Assembly: GCA_014385025.1 (NCBI GenBank)
Contig: JACRTB010000007.1
Location: 1 to 64,000, forward strand
DNA: 64,000 nt
Origin: Yanshouia hominis
Lineage (GTDB): Bacteria > Bacillota > Clostridia > Oscillospirales > Ruminococcaceae
Direction: 5' to 3'
This document shows, piece after piece, positions 55,886 through 64,000 of this stretch; within the stretch, counting starts at the first letter, position 1; each line of letters starts with the position of its first letter. Position numbers and translations under genes: made by a program. The notes under the pieces are model-generated. The model was not told the DNA's origin, searched no databases, and saw only the letters and a program-made list of their open reading frames with translations.

Positions 55886-56421
55886 TCGCCGTTCCCTCCC
55901 TGATCCTTGCCGCGCAGCATGGCCGAAAATTCCGCCGGCATTCCCCGAAGCGCCTCAAACAGACTGCCCGCCGTCTGTTCAAATTCCGCCATCTGGTCGC
56001 GCAGCGGGTTTCCGTCCTGCTTCTGAAGCCGCCCGAGCTTTTTGCTCAGGCTGCGCTCAAGCTGCGCCCGCTCGGCGGGCCCGGCCGTCTCAAGCTTCTC
56101 GAGGATCGGCGCGACCTCCTCCATCGCCTCGCGCAGGGCCCGGCGCCCGGCGTCGGCAAAACGGGCGCGCAGGCGCTCGCTTTCCGTCCCGTCCACGAGG
56201 TCCATCTCCAGCACCAGCGGCTCTCCCCCAAGCTCCCGGATTTTTCCTGCGAGCAGCGCGAAGCTGCGCTTTCCCTCCGCGCTGTTGGGCAGCGCGGCAA
56301 GCCCGGGCCGCAGAGTGACCGCTCCGAGAGCCCGCAGCCTGCGCCAGACAAACACCCTCGCCTTGGAGGGGCTGGCCGGTACCGAGTAGCTCAGCGCGAT
56401 CCATTCGGCGGAATCCTTCAT
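55882..56421 (-). CDS. ChrB N-terminal domain-like protein
   Basis: 179 residues from ATG 56419-56421 (SD GAAGGAGGAG). WIALSYSVPASPSKARVFVW then RRLRALGAVTLRPGLAALPN matches the ChrB N-terminal domain of chromate-resistance regulators; the remaining 100 residues are a coiled coil (AMEEVAPILEKLETAGPAER). No chromate transporter is nearby, so function is unknown. Confidence 0.72.
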   Translation of the reverse strand: MKDSAEWIALSYSVPASPSKARVFVWRRLRALGAVTLRPGLAALPNSAEGKRSFALLAGKIRELGGEPLVLEMDLVDGTESERLRARFADAGRRALREAMEEVAPILEKLETAGPAERAQLERSLSKKLGRLQKQDGNPLRDQMAEFEQTAGSLFEALRGMPAEFSAMLRGKDQGGNGE

Positions 56422-56494
56422 TCCCACTCCTCCTTCGGCGTGATTTCGGCACCAGCGGCGCCGCCGGGACGGCTTCGGCACGCCGGGGCGCGCT

Positions 56495-57592
56495 TCAGCC
56501 AAGCAGCGCGGCGATCACCGCGTTCGAGACGAGAAAGCCCTCCCGGGTCAGCGCAATCCGCCCTTTTTCCCGGCGCAGCAGCCCCGACCCGTCCAGACGG
56601 CGGGCGGCCCGCTCCACCGCCGCGCGGCGTTCGTCCGAGAGGCTGTCCAAAGCAATTCCCTCCGCGAGCCGCAGCCCGAGCATCACCCGTTCCTCCTCGT
56701 CTCCGCCGGGGCCGTCGCCGACGGTCAGCCGCCACGCGTCGGGCGCGTCGAGAAAGGAGCGCAGGTCCCTCGGAAAATAAAAACGCCTGCCGTTCCAGAA
56801 GGAATGGGCCGCCGGGCCGATGCCGAGATATTCCCCGCAGCGCCAGTAGCGCAGGTTGTGCAGGCTCCGCGCGGCGGGATTCCTCGCAAAATTGGAGATT
56901 TCGTACTGAGAAAAGCCGTGTGCCTCGCTTCGCCGCGCCATCGCAAGATAGCACCCGGCGGCAAAATCCTCGTCCGGCTCATCGAAGCGTCCGGCAAAGG
57001 CGGTTCCCGGCTCGAGCTTGAGCAGATAGGCCGAGAGATGGTCGATTGGCTCCGCGGCCAGCAGATCGACCGAGCGCTCGATCTCCTCCGCCGTCTGTCC
57101 CGGAACCGCCAGCATCAGATCGGCCGAAATGTGGGCAAAGCCCGCCCGCGCCGCCTCGCGGATCGCCCCGAGCGCCCGGGCGGCGTCGTGCTTTCTGCCC
57201 AGCGTCCGCAGGGTGGGATCAAAAAGCGACTGCACCCCGAAGGAGATCCGGGTAAACCCGCCCGCGCGCAGCTCCTCCAGCATCTCCGGCCCGACCGCGC
57301 AGGGGTTGGCCTCGACGGTAATTTCCCGCTGTGCCGCGCCGAACCGCTTTTGCACCGCCGAGAGCAGGCGGTTCAGACGCCGCGCGCCGAGCAGGACCGG
57401 CGTTCCGCCGCCGAAGTAAACGGTGTCCGCCGAAACCTCTCCCGAAACCGGAGCCACCTCAATGGCGCGGACGGCGGCGGCGAGAAAGCGGTCATAATCC
57501 TCGCCGCTTCCCCGCCGGGAATAGAAATCGCAGTAAGGGCATTTCCCGTCGCAGAACGGAACGTGCAGGTAAATCCCGACCGCCTTACTCAT
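56495..57592 (-). CDS. hemW: heme chaperone HemW (radical SAM)
   Basis: 365 residues from ATG 57590-57592. [20 protein letters not shown] gives the CxxxCxxC cluster; [40 protein letters not shown] and [13 protein letters not shown] are HemW blocks, and the C-terminal HemN-like domain is complete. The Cys that separates true HemN is absent, as expected. It overlaps lepA by 8 bases, a common Firmicutes pairing. Confidence 0.93.
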   Translation of the reverse strand: MSKAVGIYLHVPFCDGKCPYCDFYSRRGSGEDYDRFLAAAVRAIEVAPVSGEVSADTVYFGGGTPVLLGARRLNRLLSAVQKRFGAAQREITVEANPCAVGPEMLEELRAGGFTRISFGVQSLFDPTLRTLGRKHDAARALGAIREAARAGFAHISADLMLAVPGQTAEEIERSVDLLAAEPIDHLSAYLLKLEPGTAFAGRFDEPDEDFAAGCYLAMARRSEAHGFSQYEISNFARNPAARSLHNLRYWRCGEYLGIGPAAHSFWNGRRFYFPRDLRSFLDAPDAWRLTVGDGPGGDEEERVMLGLRLAEGIALDSLSDERRAAVERAARRLDGSGLLRREKGRIALTREGFLVSNAVIAALLG

Positions 57593-59393
57593 CGAGCTTG
57601 AGCACCGACATGAACGCTTCCTGCGGGACCTCGACGGTACCCACCTGACGCATCCGCTTCTTGCCTTCCTTCTGCTTTTCAAGCAGCTTTTTCTTGCGGG
57701 TGATATCGCCTCCGTAGCATTTGGCGAGCACATCCTTGCGCAGCGCCTTGATCGTCTCGCGGGCGATGATCTTGCCGCCCACCGCCCCCTGAATCGGGAT
57801 TTCGAAGAGCTGGCGCGGAATGCTTTCCTTGAGCTTTTCGCACATCCTGCGCGCGCGCGGATAAGCCCCGTCGGCGTGGACGATGAAGGAAAGCGCGTCA
57901 ACCGCCTCGCCGTTGAGAAGGATGTCGAGCTTGACGAGCTTCGAGGGCTCGTAGCCGCAGACCTCATAGTCAAAGGAGGCATAGCCCCGGGTGCGGGATT
58001 TGAGGGCGTCGAAGAAATCGTAGATGACCTCGTTTAAGGGCAGGCGGTAGTGCAGCTCGACCCGGTCGGTGTCGAGATATTTGGTGTCGAGATAGATGCC
58101 GCGCCGGTTCTGGCAGAGCTCCATGATACCGCCGATGTAGGAAGCGGGGGTGAAGATGCTCGCCTTGATGAACGGCTCCTCGGCGGATTCGATCGTGGCC
58201 GGGTCAGGGTAGTTGGAGGGGTTGTCGATCCGCAGGCGGGTGCCGTCGGTGAGGTTGAGGTAGTAGACGACCGACGGGGCGGTGGTCACGAGATCGAGGT
58301 TGTATTCCCGCTCGAGCCGCTCCTGGATGATCTCAAGGTGCAGCAGCCCCAGAAAGCCGCAGCGGAAGCCGAAGCCGAGCGCAACCGAGGTTTCCGGCTC
58401 AAAGGAGAGAGCCGCGTCGTTGAGCTGAAGCTTCTCAAGCGCGTCGCGCAGGTCGGGGTATTTGGCGCCGTCGGCGGGGTAGATGCCGCAGAACACCATC
58501 GGGTTGACCTTGCGGTAACCGGGCAGCGGCTTTGAGGCGGGATTTTCCGCGCCGGTGACGGTGTCGCCCACGCGGGTGTCGCGCACCGTCTTGATCGAAG
58601 CGGTCAGATAGCCGACCTCCCCGGCCGAAAGCCCGGCGGTGGGCACAAGATTGACCGGTCCCATCACGCCGCATTCGACGATCTGAAACTGCGCTCCTGT
58701 GGCCATCATTTTAATCTTCATGCCGGGGCGGACGCTTCCCTGCATGATCCGGATATAAGCGATTACCCCTTTGTAGCTGTCATAGCAGGAGTCAAAAATC
58801 AGCGCCTTCAGGGGCGCGTCGGGGTCGCCGTCCGGAGCGGGGATATCGGCCACCACCCGTTCGAGCACCTCTTCGATGCCGATGCCCTGCTTGGCTGAAA
58901 TTCGCGGCGCGTCGAGGGCGGGCAGTCCGATCACATCCTCAATTTCATGGCAGACCCGCTCGGGATCGGCGGCGGGCAGGTCGATTTTATTGACGACCGG
59001 CACCACCTCGAGATCGTGCTCAATGGCGAGATAGGTGTTGGCCAGCGTCTGAGCCTCGATGCCCTGGGATGCGTCAACCACCAGCACCGCTCCCTCGCAG
59101 GCGGCAAGGGAACGCGAAACCTCATAGTTGAAGTCAACGTGTCCGGGGGTATCGATGAGGTTGAGCTCATAGGTCTCCCCGTTTTTTGCGGTATAGCGGA
59201 GCTTGACCGCCCGCGATTTGATGGTGATGCCCCGTTCCCGCTCGATATCCATATTGTCGAGAAGCTGCTCGGACATATCCCGCAGTGCGACGGTGTTGGT
59301 TTTTTCCAGAATGCGGTCGGCCAGAGTGCTTTTCCCATGGTCGATGTGGGCGATGATACAGAAATTGCGGATGTGCTTCTGCTGTTCGGTCAT
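57585..59393 (-). CDS. lepA: elongation factor 4 (LepA)
   Basis: 602 residues. GTPase G1 [18 protein letters not shown], switch [15 protein letters not shown]3 [21 protein letters not shown]4 NKIDLP. LepA-specific C-terminus with [20 protein letters not shown] and [20 protein letters not shown]. It remodels stalled ribosomes. Complete, normal length. SD GGAGGAG. Confidence 0.97.
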   Translation of the reverse strand: MTEQQKHIRNFCIIAHIDHGKSTLADRILEKTNTVALRDMSEQLLDNMDIERERGITIKSRAVKLRYTAKNGETYELNLIDTPGHVDFNYEVSRSLAACEGAVLVVDASQGIEAQTLANTYLAIEHDLEVVPVVNKIDLPAADPERVCHEIEDVIGLPALDAPRISAKQGIGIEEVLERVVADIPAPDGDPDAPLKALIFDSCYDSYKGVIAYIRIMQGSVRPGMKIKMMATGAQFQIVECGVMGPVNLVPTAGLSAGEVGYLTASIKTVRDTRVGDTVTGAENPASKPLPGYRKVNPMVFCGIYPADGAKYPDLRDALEKLQLNDAALSFEPETSVALGFGFRCGFLGLLHLEIIQERLEREYNLDLVTTAPSVVYYLNLTDGTRLRIDNPSNYPDPATIESAEEPFIKASIFTPASYIGGIMELCQNRRGIYLDTKYLDTDRVELHYRLPLNEVIYDFFDALKSRTRGYASFDYEVCGYEPSKLVKLDILLNGEAVDALSFIVHADGAYPRARRMCEKLKESIPRQLFEIPIQGAVGGKIIARETIKALRKDVLAKCYGGDITRKKKLLEKQKEGKKRMRQVGTVEVPQEAFMSVLKLDE

Positions 59394-59908
59394 AAATACG
59401 TCTCCTCCGGACGGGTTGATGGAAGATGCGTCCCGCGGCCGGGCGCCGCGGCGGCTGTTTTCCTATTATACATGAAAGGGAGGGAAAAACGCAATGATCC
59501 CGCCAAAAAAGACGGCTCCTCCCCCGATGATTCTTACCCTTTCCCCGGCCCGCCATGCAGGGTGGGGCAAGCCGGAAAAAGGCCGGGCCGCCCGCATCCG
59601 GGAGGTCCGGCCTTTTTCAGGGGCCCGCGCAGGCCGGGGGCCTGGCCTGCGCGATGGCTGTGTTCGAAAACCGCCGGTCCTGCCGGCGGAAGCGTCCCGT
59701 AAAACGTTTTCGCCGCGAGCGGCGGGTCAGGCGGACCGCCGGCAGCGCCCTCTCGAGGAAGAAAAAGCCGCGGCCGGGCAGCATTTGCTCCTTTGAGGGC
59801 CGCGTGGCAGGGCGGCGCGGGCAAAATTAAATCACGCCCCGAGCGGACAGAAGCAAACCGCGCCCCGAAATACCCGCCGGCGGTGGACCCGGCGGGCGGC
59901 TGTGACCG
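59394..59908. other. intergenic region with two strong hairpins
   Basis: 515 bases without a convincing gene. A bidirectional terminator at 59575-59618 (AAAAAGGCCGG/CCGGCCTTTTT) and a second hairpin at 59626-59653 (CGCGCAGGCC/GGCCTGCGCG). The remainder is GC-rich with no promoter seen. Confidence 0.6.
59575..59618. terminator. bidirectional terminator
   Basis: GAAAAAGGCCGG (59575-59586) pairs with CCGGCCTTTTTC (59607-59618). Confidence 0.85.
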
Positions 59909-60547
59909 TCAGAGCATGGATTTCAGCGCCTCAAGGTTTCCCGACTGAATCAGAGGAATGGCGGCGGAAATCCGTTCGGCGGGCCAGTCCCACCACTTCA
60001 TCTCCAGCAGGGCGTCAATCCGCTCCCGGGGAAAGCGTCCGCGGATCGGCCGGGCAGGCGTTCCGCCCACGATGGTATAGGGCGGAACATCCCTTGTGAC
60101 GACGGCACGGGTTCCGATAACCGCGCCGTCCCCAATGGTGACCCCCGCCAGAATCACCGCCTCATAACCGATCCATACATCGCTGCCGATCACGATGTCC
60201 CCCTTATTGTCCCAGGACTCACGCGGGGAAAGTTCGTGCTCCCACGCCTCATAAAAGAGCGGAAAGGGGTAGGTTGACAGGGAATGCAGGGTATGATTTG
60301 CGCTGTTGAACAGGAATTTTGCCCCGCAGGCGATGGAACAGAATTTTCCGATCCGCAGCCGGTCTCCGTTGATGGGGTAGTGGTACAGCACATTGTTTTT
60401 CTGGAAATCTCTCGGATCATGGACAAAATCGTTGTAGAAGGTGAACGCTCCGACTTCGATCATGGGATTGTCCACAACGTTTTTCAGAAATACGGTCTGC
60501 GTATCCCCGGTCCGGGGATAAATTTTACTGCTGTCTGGAACAGCCAT
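59909..60547 (-). CDS. Vat/CatB-like hexapeptide acetyltransferase
   Basis: 212 residues from ATG 60545-60547 (SD GAAAGGAAG). Left-handed beta-helix repeats: RLRIGKFCSIACGAKFLFNS, then ANHTLHSLSTYPF with the catalytic His, GDIVIGSDVWIGYEAVILAG and VVTRDVPPYTIVGGTPARPI. The layout and length match xenobiotic acetyltransferases of the streptogramin Vat and chloramphenicol CatB group. Substrate is not readable from sequence; a resistance role is possible. Confidence 0.85.
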   Translation of the reverse strand: MAVPDSSKIYPRTGDTQTVFLKNVVDNPMIEVGAFTFYNDFVHDPRDFQKNNVLYHYPINGDRLRIGKFCSIACGAKFLFNSANHTLHSLSTYPFPLFYEAWEHELSPRESWDNKGDIVIGSDVWIGYEAVILAGVTIGDGAVIGTRAVVTRDVPPYTIVGGTPARPIRGRFPRERIDALLEMKWWDWPAERISAAIPLIQSGNLEALKSML

Positions 60548-60730
60548 AAGGATCTTCCTTTCAATGTTTGATCTGGGCAAGCCGTTCCAGACAGGACAAT
60601 GCAGCGTTTCGTAAGAAATCCCCCCTCCCGTTCGGCATCGTTTTGCGGCTGCGCTTTCCTCATACAGAAGGCAAATCCGGCCGATTCCTGCGATATGGTT
60701 CTCTTAGCCGTTCGTTATGCCTTTTGCGGG

Positions 60731-61144
60731 TTACCGCGCCTTTTGCAGATGGAAGGCGAAGCCGGACAGCTCCCCCTTCAGGTAGACAAAGGTGCAGTGT
60801 CCCTGCTCGTCGAATTTTTTCGTCTCGTCGATGAACTCGACCCCCTTGGAAGCAAGGTGCGCCATCGCGCCGTCAACATCGGTGGTGGTGACGCAGATAT
60901 GCCCCATTGCGCCGCGCCCTTTTTTGTGCATGCATTCGATAAAGGGGTCGGCAAAGGTCGAAATGCCGGGCAGCGTGCGGGGTGTGAGGCCGAAGAGAGC
61001 GCAGAGCACCCGCGCCGTCTCGAGTCCGGTTTCGGGGTCGCCGCAGTTGATGCCCACGTGGTGGATGGCAAACTGGAAGCGGCGGGCCGCCTCCACCTCG
61101 TCGGAGCGGGTTTCAGGGCTGGCAAGGCTGTTGAATTGCTGCAT
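60731..61144 (-). CDS. VOC/glyoxalase-family protein
   Basis: 137 residues (ATG 61142-61144; another ATG 12 bases upstream touches the SD). FAIHHVGINCGDPETGLETA gives the first metal-binding His, IECMHKKGRGAMGHICVTTT the second, and CTFVYLKGELSGFAFHL the rest of a VOC fold. Substrate unknown; similar domains are fused to sugar-acid aldolases in Firmicutes. Confidence 0.75.
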   Translation of the reverse strand: MQQFNSLASPETRSDEVEAARRFQFAIHHVGINCGDPETGLETARVLCALFGLTPRTLPGISTFADPFIECMHKKGRGAMGHICVTTTDVDGAMAHLASKGVEFIDETKKFDEQGHCTFVYLKGELSGFAFHLQKAR

Positions 61145-61190
61145 GGTATGAGACATCCTTTCGATTTTCTTACTATCGGGACGGCCGCGG

Positions 61191-61739
61191 TCATCCGCGC
61201 CGTTCCGCGACGATCATATAGGGGGATTCCGGAACATTCAACAATCTGTATAAAAAGACGTCAAATTTCTCCTTCGGAAGCCCGGCGAGGCGGCGCTGGA
61301 GCTCTTCCCCCTCGAGCCGCCCCTCCTCGTGACCGGGATACACGGCCACGCCGAGAGCAGCGCCGGTTTTAAGTGCCCCGAGCGCCCCCATGACGGCGGG
61401 AACGGTGGAGCTTCTCCGGGTGGTAAGGCCGCGGTCCCCGCCCGGCAGAAAGCCGAGGTTAAAGAGTCCGCCGTCAATCGGCCCCTCGACATACTCCCGG
61501 AAGCGTTCGTGGCTCGCCTGAATCAGGGTCACGTTTCCGACCCCATGCGCCGAGAGCAGCGCGCGGGTTGCCTCGAGGGCGGCGGACTGGATGTCAAAGG
61601 CATAAATCCTCCCGCGCGGAGCGAGCGAGGCAAGAAAAAGAGTGTCCCGGCCCTTTCCCATCGTAAAATCGACATAGACCCCTTCCGGGTTGGCGGACTG
61701 GGCAAGGCGTTCCTTGGCCAACTGTAAAATTCCGATCAT
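61191..61739 (-). CDS. YtqB/MnmM-like SAM methyltransferase
   Basis: 182 residues from ATG 61737-61739 (SD AAAGGAG). VYVDFTMGKGRDTLFLASLA is the SAM motif I of the YtqB type (usual form GNGHDT), YAFDIQ motif II, and FNLGFLPGGDRGLTTRRSST the hallmark active-site block. YtqB (MnmM) methylates the wobble uridine of tRNA. The radical SAM gene ytqA-like lies upstream, as in Bacillus. Changes in motif I suggest a diverged member. Confidence 0.85.
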   Translation of the reverse strand: MIGILQLAKERLAQSANPEGVYVDFTMGKGRDTLFLASLAPRGRIYAFDIQSAALEATRALLSAHGVGNVTLIQASHERFREYVEGPIDGGLFNLGFLPGGDRGLTTRRSSTVPAVMGALGALKTGAALGVAVYPGHEEGRLEGEELQRRLAGLPKEKFDVFLYRLLNVPESPYMIVAERRG

Positions 61740-61772
61740 AAAAGCTCCTTTATCCGGCTTCGGCACATAAAA

Positions 61773-62711
61773 TCACCGGATTTGCACAGGCTCAGACTCC
61801 CGCCAGAGCGCGCCCTGGCAGGTGCCGCGCCGGGCGAGGGTCCAGTCGATGAGATTGAGGACCGCGCGCTTGTTCCGGGTCCAGAGCGGGGCGATGAGGG
61901 CGTCGGCGGCGCCGTCTCCGGTCAGGCGTTCCACCACCGTATCGGGCGGAATCCGCTCGAGCTGGCCGCAGACAACCGAGACGTATTCCTCCCGCGAGAG
62001 CAGCGGAAACGGCTCCTGCGCATACCGCGCCGCGAGCGGGGTCGCGCGCAGCAGGTGGAGCATATGCAGCTTGATCCCGCCGGGGCGCAGGGCGCCGGCC
62101 GCCCGCGCGGACTCCAGCATCATCTCCGGCGTTTCCCCGGGCAGTCCGTTGATCAGGTGAACGCAGATGTAGAGTCTGGCCTCGCGCAGCAGCGAAAAGC
62201 CGGCGCAAAATTCCGCGAAGCTGTGGCACCGGTTGAGGGCGGAGGCAGTCCGGTCGTGGACGGTTTGCAGCCCCAGCTCAATTTCCACCGGAAGGCCATG
62301 GGATTGTTGAAACTCCGCGAGCATCTCCGCCTTTTCCCGGTCGATGCAGTCGGCGCGGGTAGCGATTCGGATTCCGGCCGCTCCGGGCAGGGCGGCGGCC
62401 TGCCCGAGCAGGATGGCAAGCGACGGGGCGGGCAGATGGGTGTTGGAACCCTCCTGAAAATAGGCGACTGGGCGGGCGTCCGGCCATTTGGGCAGCAGGC
62501 GGGCACAGCCCTCGCGATACTGTTCGGAAATTTCTTTTGAAATATTCCCGGGAGTAAACGAACAAAAGGCACAGCCGCCGCTCCCGCGGGAGCCGTCCCG
62601 GTTGGGGCAGGTGCAGCCCGAGAGGAGAGGAACCTTCACGATTCTTCCGCCGTAGCGGGTCCGGCAGTACTGGGACATCGTATAGTAGCGCTTTCCGTTC
62701 TGGTACCGCAT
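61773..62711 (-). CDS. TIGR01212/YtqA-like radical SAM protein
   Basis: 312 residues from ATG 62709-62711 (SD GAAGGGAG). VKVPLLSGCTCPNRDGSRGS then GGCAFCSF carries the cluster Cys; YFQEGSNTHLPAPSLAILLG, VEIELGLQTVHDRTASALNR and VHLINGLPGET are family blocks. Function of YtqA is not established; linkage to a tRNA methyltransferase suggests tRNA modification. Confidence 0.9.
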   Translation of the reverse strand: MRYQNGKRYYTMSQYCRTRYGGRIVKVPLLSGCTCPNRDGSRGSGGCAFCSFTPGNISKEISEQYREGCARLLPKWPDARPVAYFQEGSNTHLPAPSLAILLGQAAALPGAAGIRIATRADCIDREKAEMLAEFQQSHGLPVEIELGLQTVHDRTASALNRCHSFAEFCAGFSLLREARLYICVHLINGLPGETPEMMLESARAAGALRPGGIKLHMLHLLRATPLAARYAQEPFPLLSREEYVSVVCGQLERIPPDTVVERLTGDGAADALIAPLWTRNKRAVLNLIDWTLARRGTCQGALWRESEPVQIR

Positions 62712-63126
62712 CGCGTCTCTCCCTTCGCTGCCATTATACACCCTTTTTGAAAATTTTCCAGAAGAAACATTGCCTCCCGCCCCGCCCAAATTTAAGAAAT
62801 GTGCAAAATCGGGGCGGCTTCTCCCGCGGATTTGCTGCAATTTATTTCTATACACCGGGATTTGATTGTGGTATAATAGCCGCGTAATGGCTGTGATGCC
62901 CTGATTCGCCTTTTTGCCGCCGCCTTTGAGCGAACCTGCAAGGCCGGCGTGTGATATCATTCGGGCTGCTCCTTCATGGCGTCATAACCGTGCCGCGGGA
63001 TTTTTGCATTTTCAATTGAAATGTCCGCACGGATAAACTTGGCGGAAAAATGAAAATGCGGCAGGAAAAAGGCAACACAAAGAGGCTGCCGCGAAGCGCC
63101 AGCCTGATAGATGTGGAGGAGTTTCT
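62712..63126 (+). promoter_or_regulatory. purA promoter and long structured leader
   Basis: 415 bases. A promoter with TATAAT (62872-62877) and a possible -35 TATACA precedes a ~245-base leader. CCGTGC/GCACGG encloses CATTT/AAATG, and GCGGCAG/CTGCCGC follows before the SD GGAGGAG. The structure is suggestive of cis regulation but I do not recognise a known riboswitch. Confidence 0.5.
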
Positions 63127-64000
63127 ATGGTAAAGGCGATTGTAGGCGGCAACTGGGGTGACGAGGGCAAGGGCAAGATGACCGACATGCTTGCGGCGGA
63201 TTCGGATATTGTCGTCCGTTTTCAGGGCGGCGCGAACGCCGGCCACACCATCGTCAATGACAAGGGCAAATTTGCGCTGCATCTGCTGCCCTCCGGCGTT
63301 TGCTACGACCATGTGACCAATGTGATCGGGCATGGCGTCGCGCTCGACCTCGACCGCTTTTTTGCCGAATACGACGGGCTGCTGGGGCGCGGCATCCATC
63401 CGAAGATCATCGTGTCCGACCGCGCGCAGCTCATGATGCCCTACCATGTCCGCTTCGACGTGCTCGAAGAGGAGCGGCTCGGCAAAAACAGCTTCGGTTC
63501 GACCAAGTCGGGCATCGCCCCCTTCTACGCGGATAAATACCAGAAGATCGGTTTTCAGGTCTGCGAGCTCTTCGAGCCAGATCGGCTGATGAAGCGCCTG
63601 ACCGACATCTGCGAATACAAGAGCCTGATCCTCAAGGCGGTCTACCGGCAGCCTCCGCTCGATCCCAAGGAGATCTTCGATCATCTGATGAGCCATGCGC
63701 AGAGGCTGCGTCCGATGGTCTGCGACACCGCCCGCTTCCTCAACAGCGCGGTTGCGGAGGGCAAGACCATCCTGATGGAGGGGCAGCTCGGCGCTCTGCG
63801 GGACGTCGATCACGGCATCTATCCGTTCACCACCTCGTCCTCGCCGCTCGCCGGCTTTTCGACGGTGGGGGCGGGCATTTCCCCCTGCTCGATTTCGAAT
63901 GTCATCACCGTCGTCAAGGCCTATTCCTCCTGCGTGGGCGCGGGCGCCTTCGTCTGTGAGCTGGACGGGGAGCAGGCGCACCTGCTGCGCGAGGCGGGCC
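63127..64000 (+). CDS. purA: adenylosuccinate synthetase, 3' end outside window
   Basis: 291 codons visible from ATG 63127 (SD GGAGGAG). VKAIVGGNWGDEGKGKMTDM is the GTP-binding start, VRFQGGANAGHTIVNDKGKF the IMP/active-site block, then FGSTKSGIAPFYADKYQKIG and ILMEGQLGALRDVDHGIYPF. It joins IMP and aspartate using GTP, first step to AMP. The frame is intact to the window edge. Confidence 0.97.
   Translation, partial: MVKAIVGGNWGDEGKGKMTDMLAADSDIVVRFQGGANAGHTIVNDKGKFALHLLPSGVCYDHVTNVIGHGVALDLDRFFAEYDGLLGRGIHPKIIVSDRAQLMMPYHVRFDVLEEERLGKNSFGSTKSGIAPFYADKYQKIGFQVCELFEPDRLMKRLTDICEYKSLILKAVYRQPPLDPKEIFDHLMSHAQRLRPMVCDTARFLNSAVAEGKTILMEGQLGALRDVDHGIYPFTTSSSPLAGFSTVGAGISPCSISNVITVVKAYSSCVGAGAFVCELDGEQAHLLREAG

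Overview
The window looks like a GC-rich, low-spacer chromosome of a Clostridia/Oscillospiraceae (Ruminococcaceae)-type Firmicute. This is inferred from strong AAGGAGG Shine-Dalgarno (SD) sequences, the XkdK/M/N/P/Q tail gene family, a T-box leader on ilvB, a QueT transporter and the ytqA-ytqB type gene pair. No species can be named from the sequence alone.

Positions 1 to about 38,940 are a temperate contractile-tailed (myovirus-like) prophage that runs off the left edge. Its late genes lie on the minus strand in the order small terminase (16.4-16.9 kb), portal, ClpP-like protease, HK97-type capsid, connectors, sheath, tube, frameshifted tail chaperone, tape measure, baseplate and tail fibre. 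Upstream come terL and an HNH nuclease, a possible structured RNA, then the replication block (late regulator, a broken SNF2-type helicase, HNH, VRR-NUC nuclease, iteron-like repeats, VirE-type primase-helicase, family A polymerase, ssDNA-binding protein, DUF2800 nuclease). Two lysis-lysogeny style regulatory regions (32.8 and 35.5 kb), an ImmA/IrrE peptidase, a HigBA-type toxin-antitoxin pair and a tyrosine integrase complete it. The integrase abuts the 3' end of a tRNA-Gln(CTG), the probable attachment site.

The prophage carries an unusual amount of cargo inside its structural operon. (1) Two paralogous ~300-bp modules sit on either side of the tail tube gene. Each has a minus-strand promoter, a 25-28 codon small peptide frame, a bidirectional hairpin and a converging plus-strand promoter, which is the layout of a type I toxin-antitoxin. 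(2) A plus-strand island between the two terminase genes holds two hicAB pairs, related palindromic promoters, and a solitary type I-C-like CRISPR repeat. The sequence following that repeat recurs upstream of the second hicA promoter. (3) Self-contained membrane/lipoprotein cassettes flank the tape measure gene, each bounded by a terminator fused to the next gene's SD. Item 2 is the best candidate for a new system, possibly an RNA-based anti-CRISPR or a CRISPR-coupled toxin-antitoxin; item 1 is second.

From about 38,940 onward is host chromosome. It holds an EamA exporter, queT with a long leader, a GNAT enzyme, gamma-glutamyltransferase with a TtcA-like enzyme, an XRE regulator beside a 132-bp tandem repeat, an ABC-F ATPase, gpsA, an EcsC protein, the ilvB-ilvN-ilvC operon behind a T-box, a surface FMN/FAD reductase with cupin and ChrB-like partners, hemW-lepA, a Vat/CatB-like acetyltransferase, a VOC protein, a YtqB-like methyltransferase, a YtqA-like radical SAM protein, and the start of purA.
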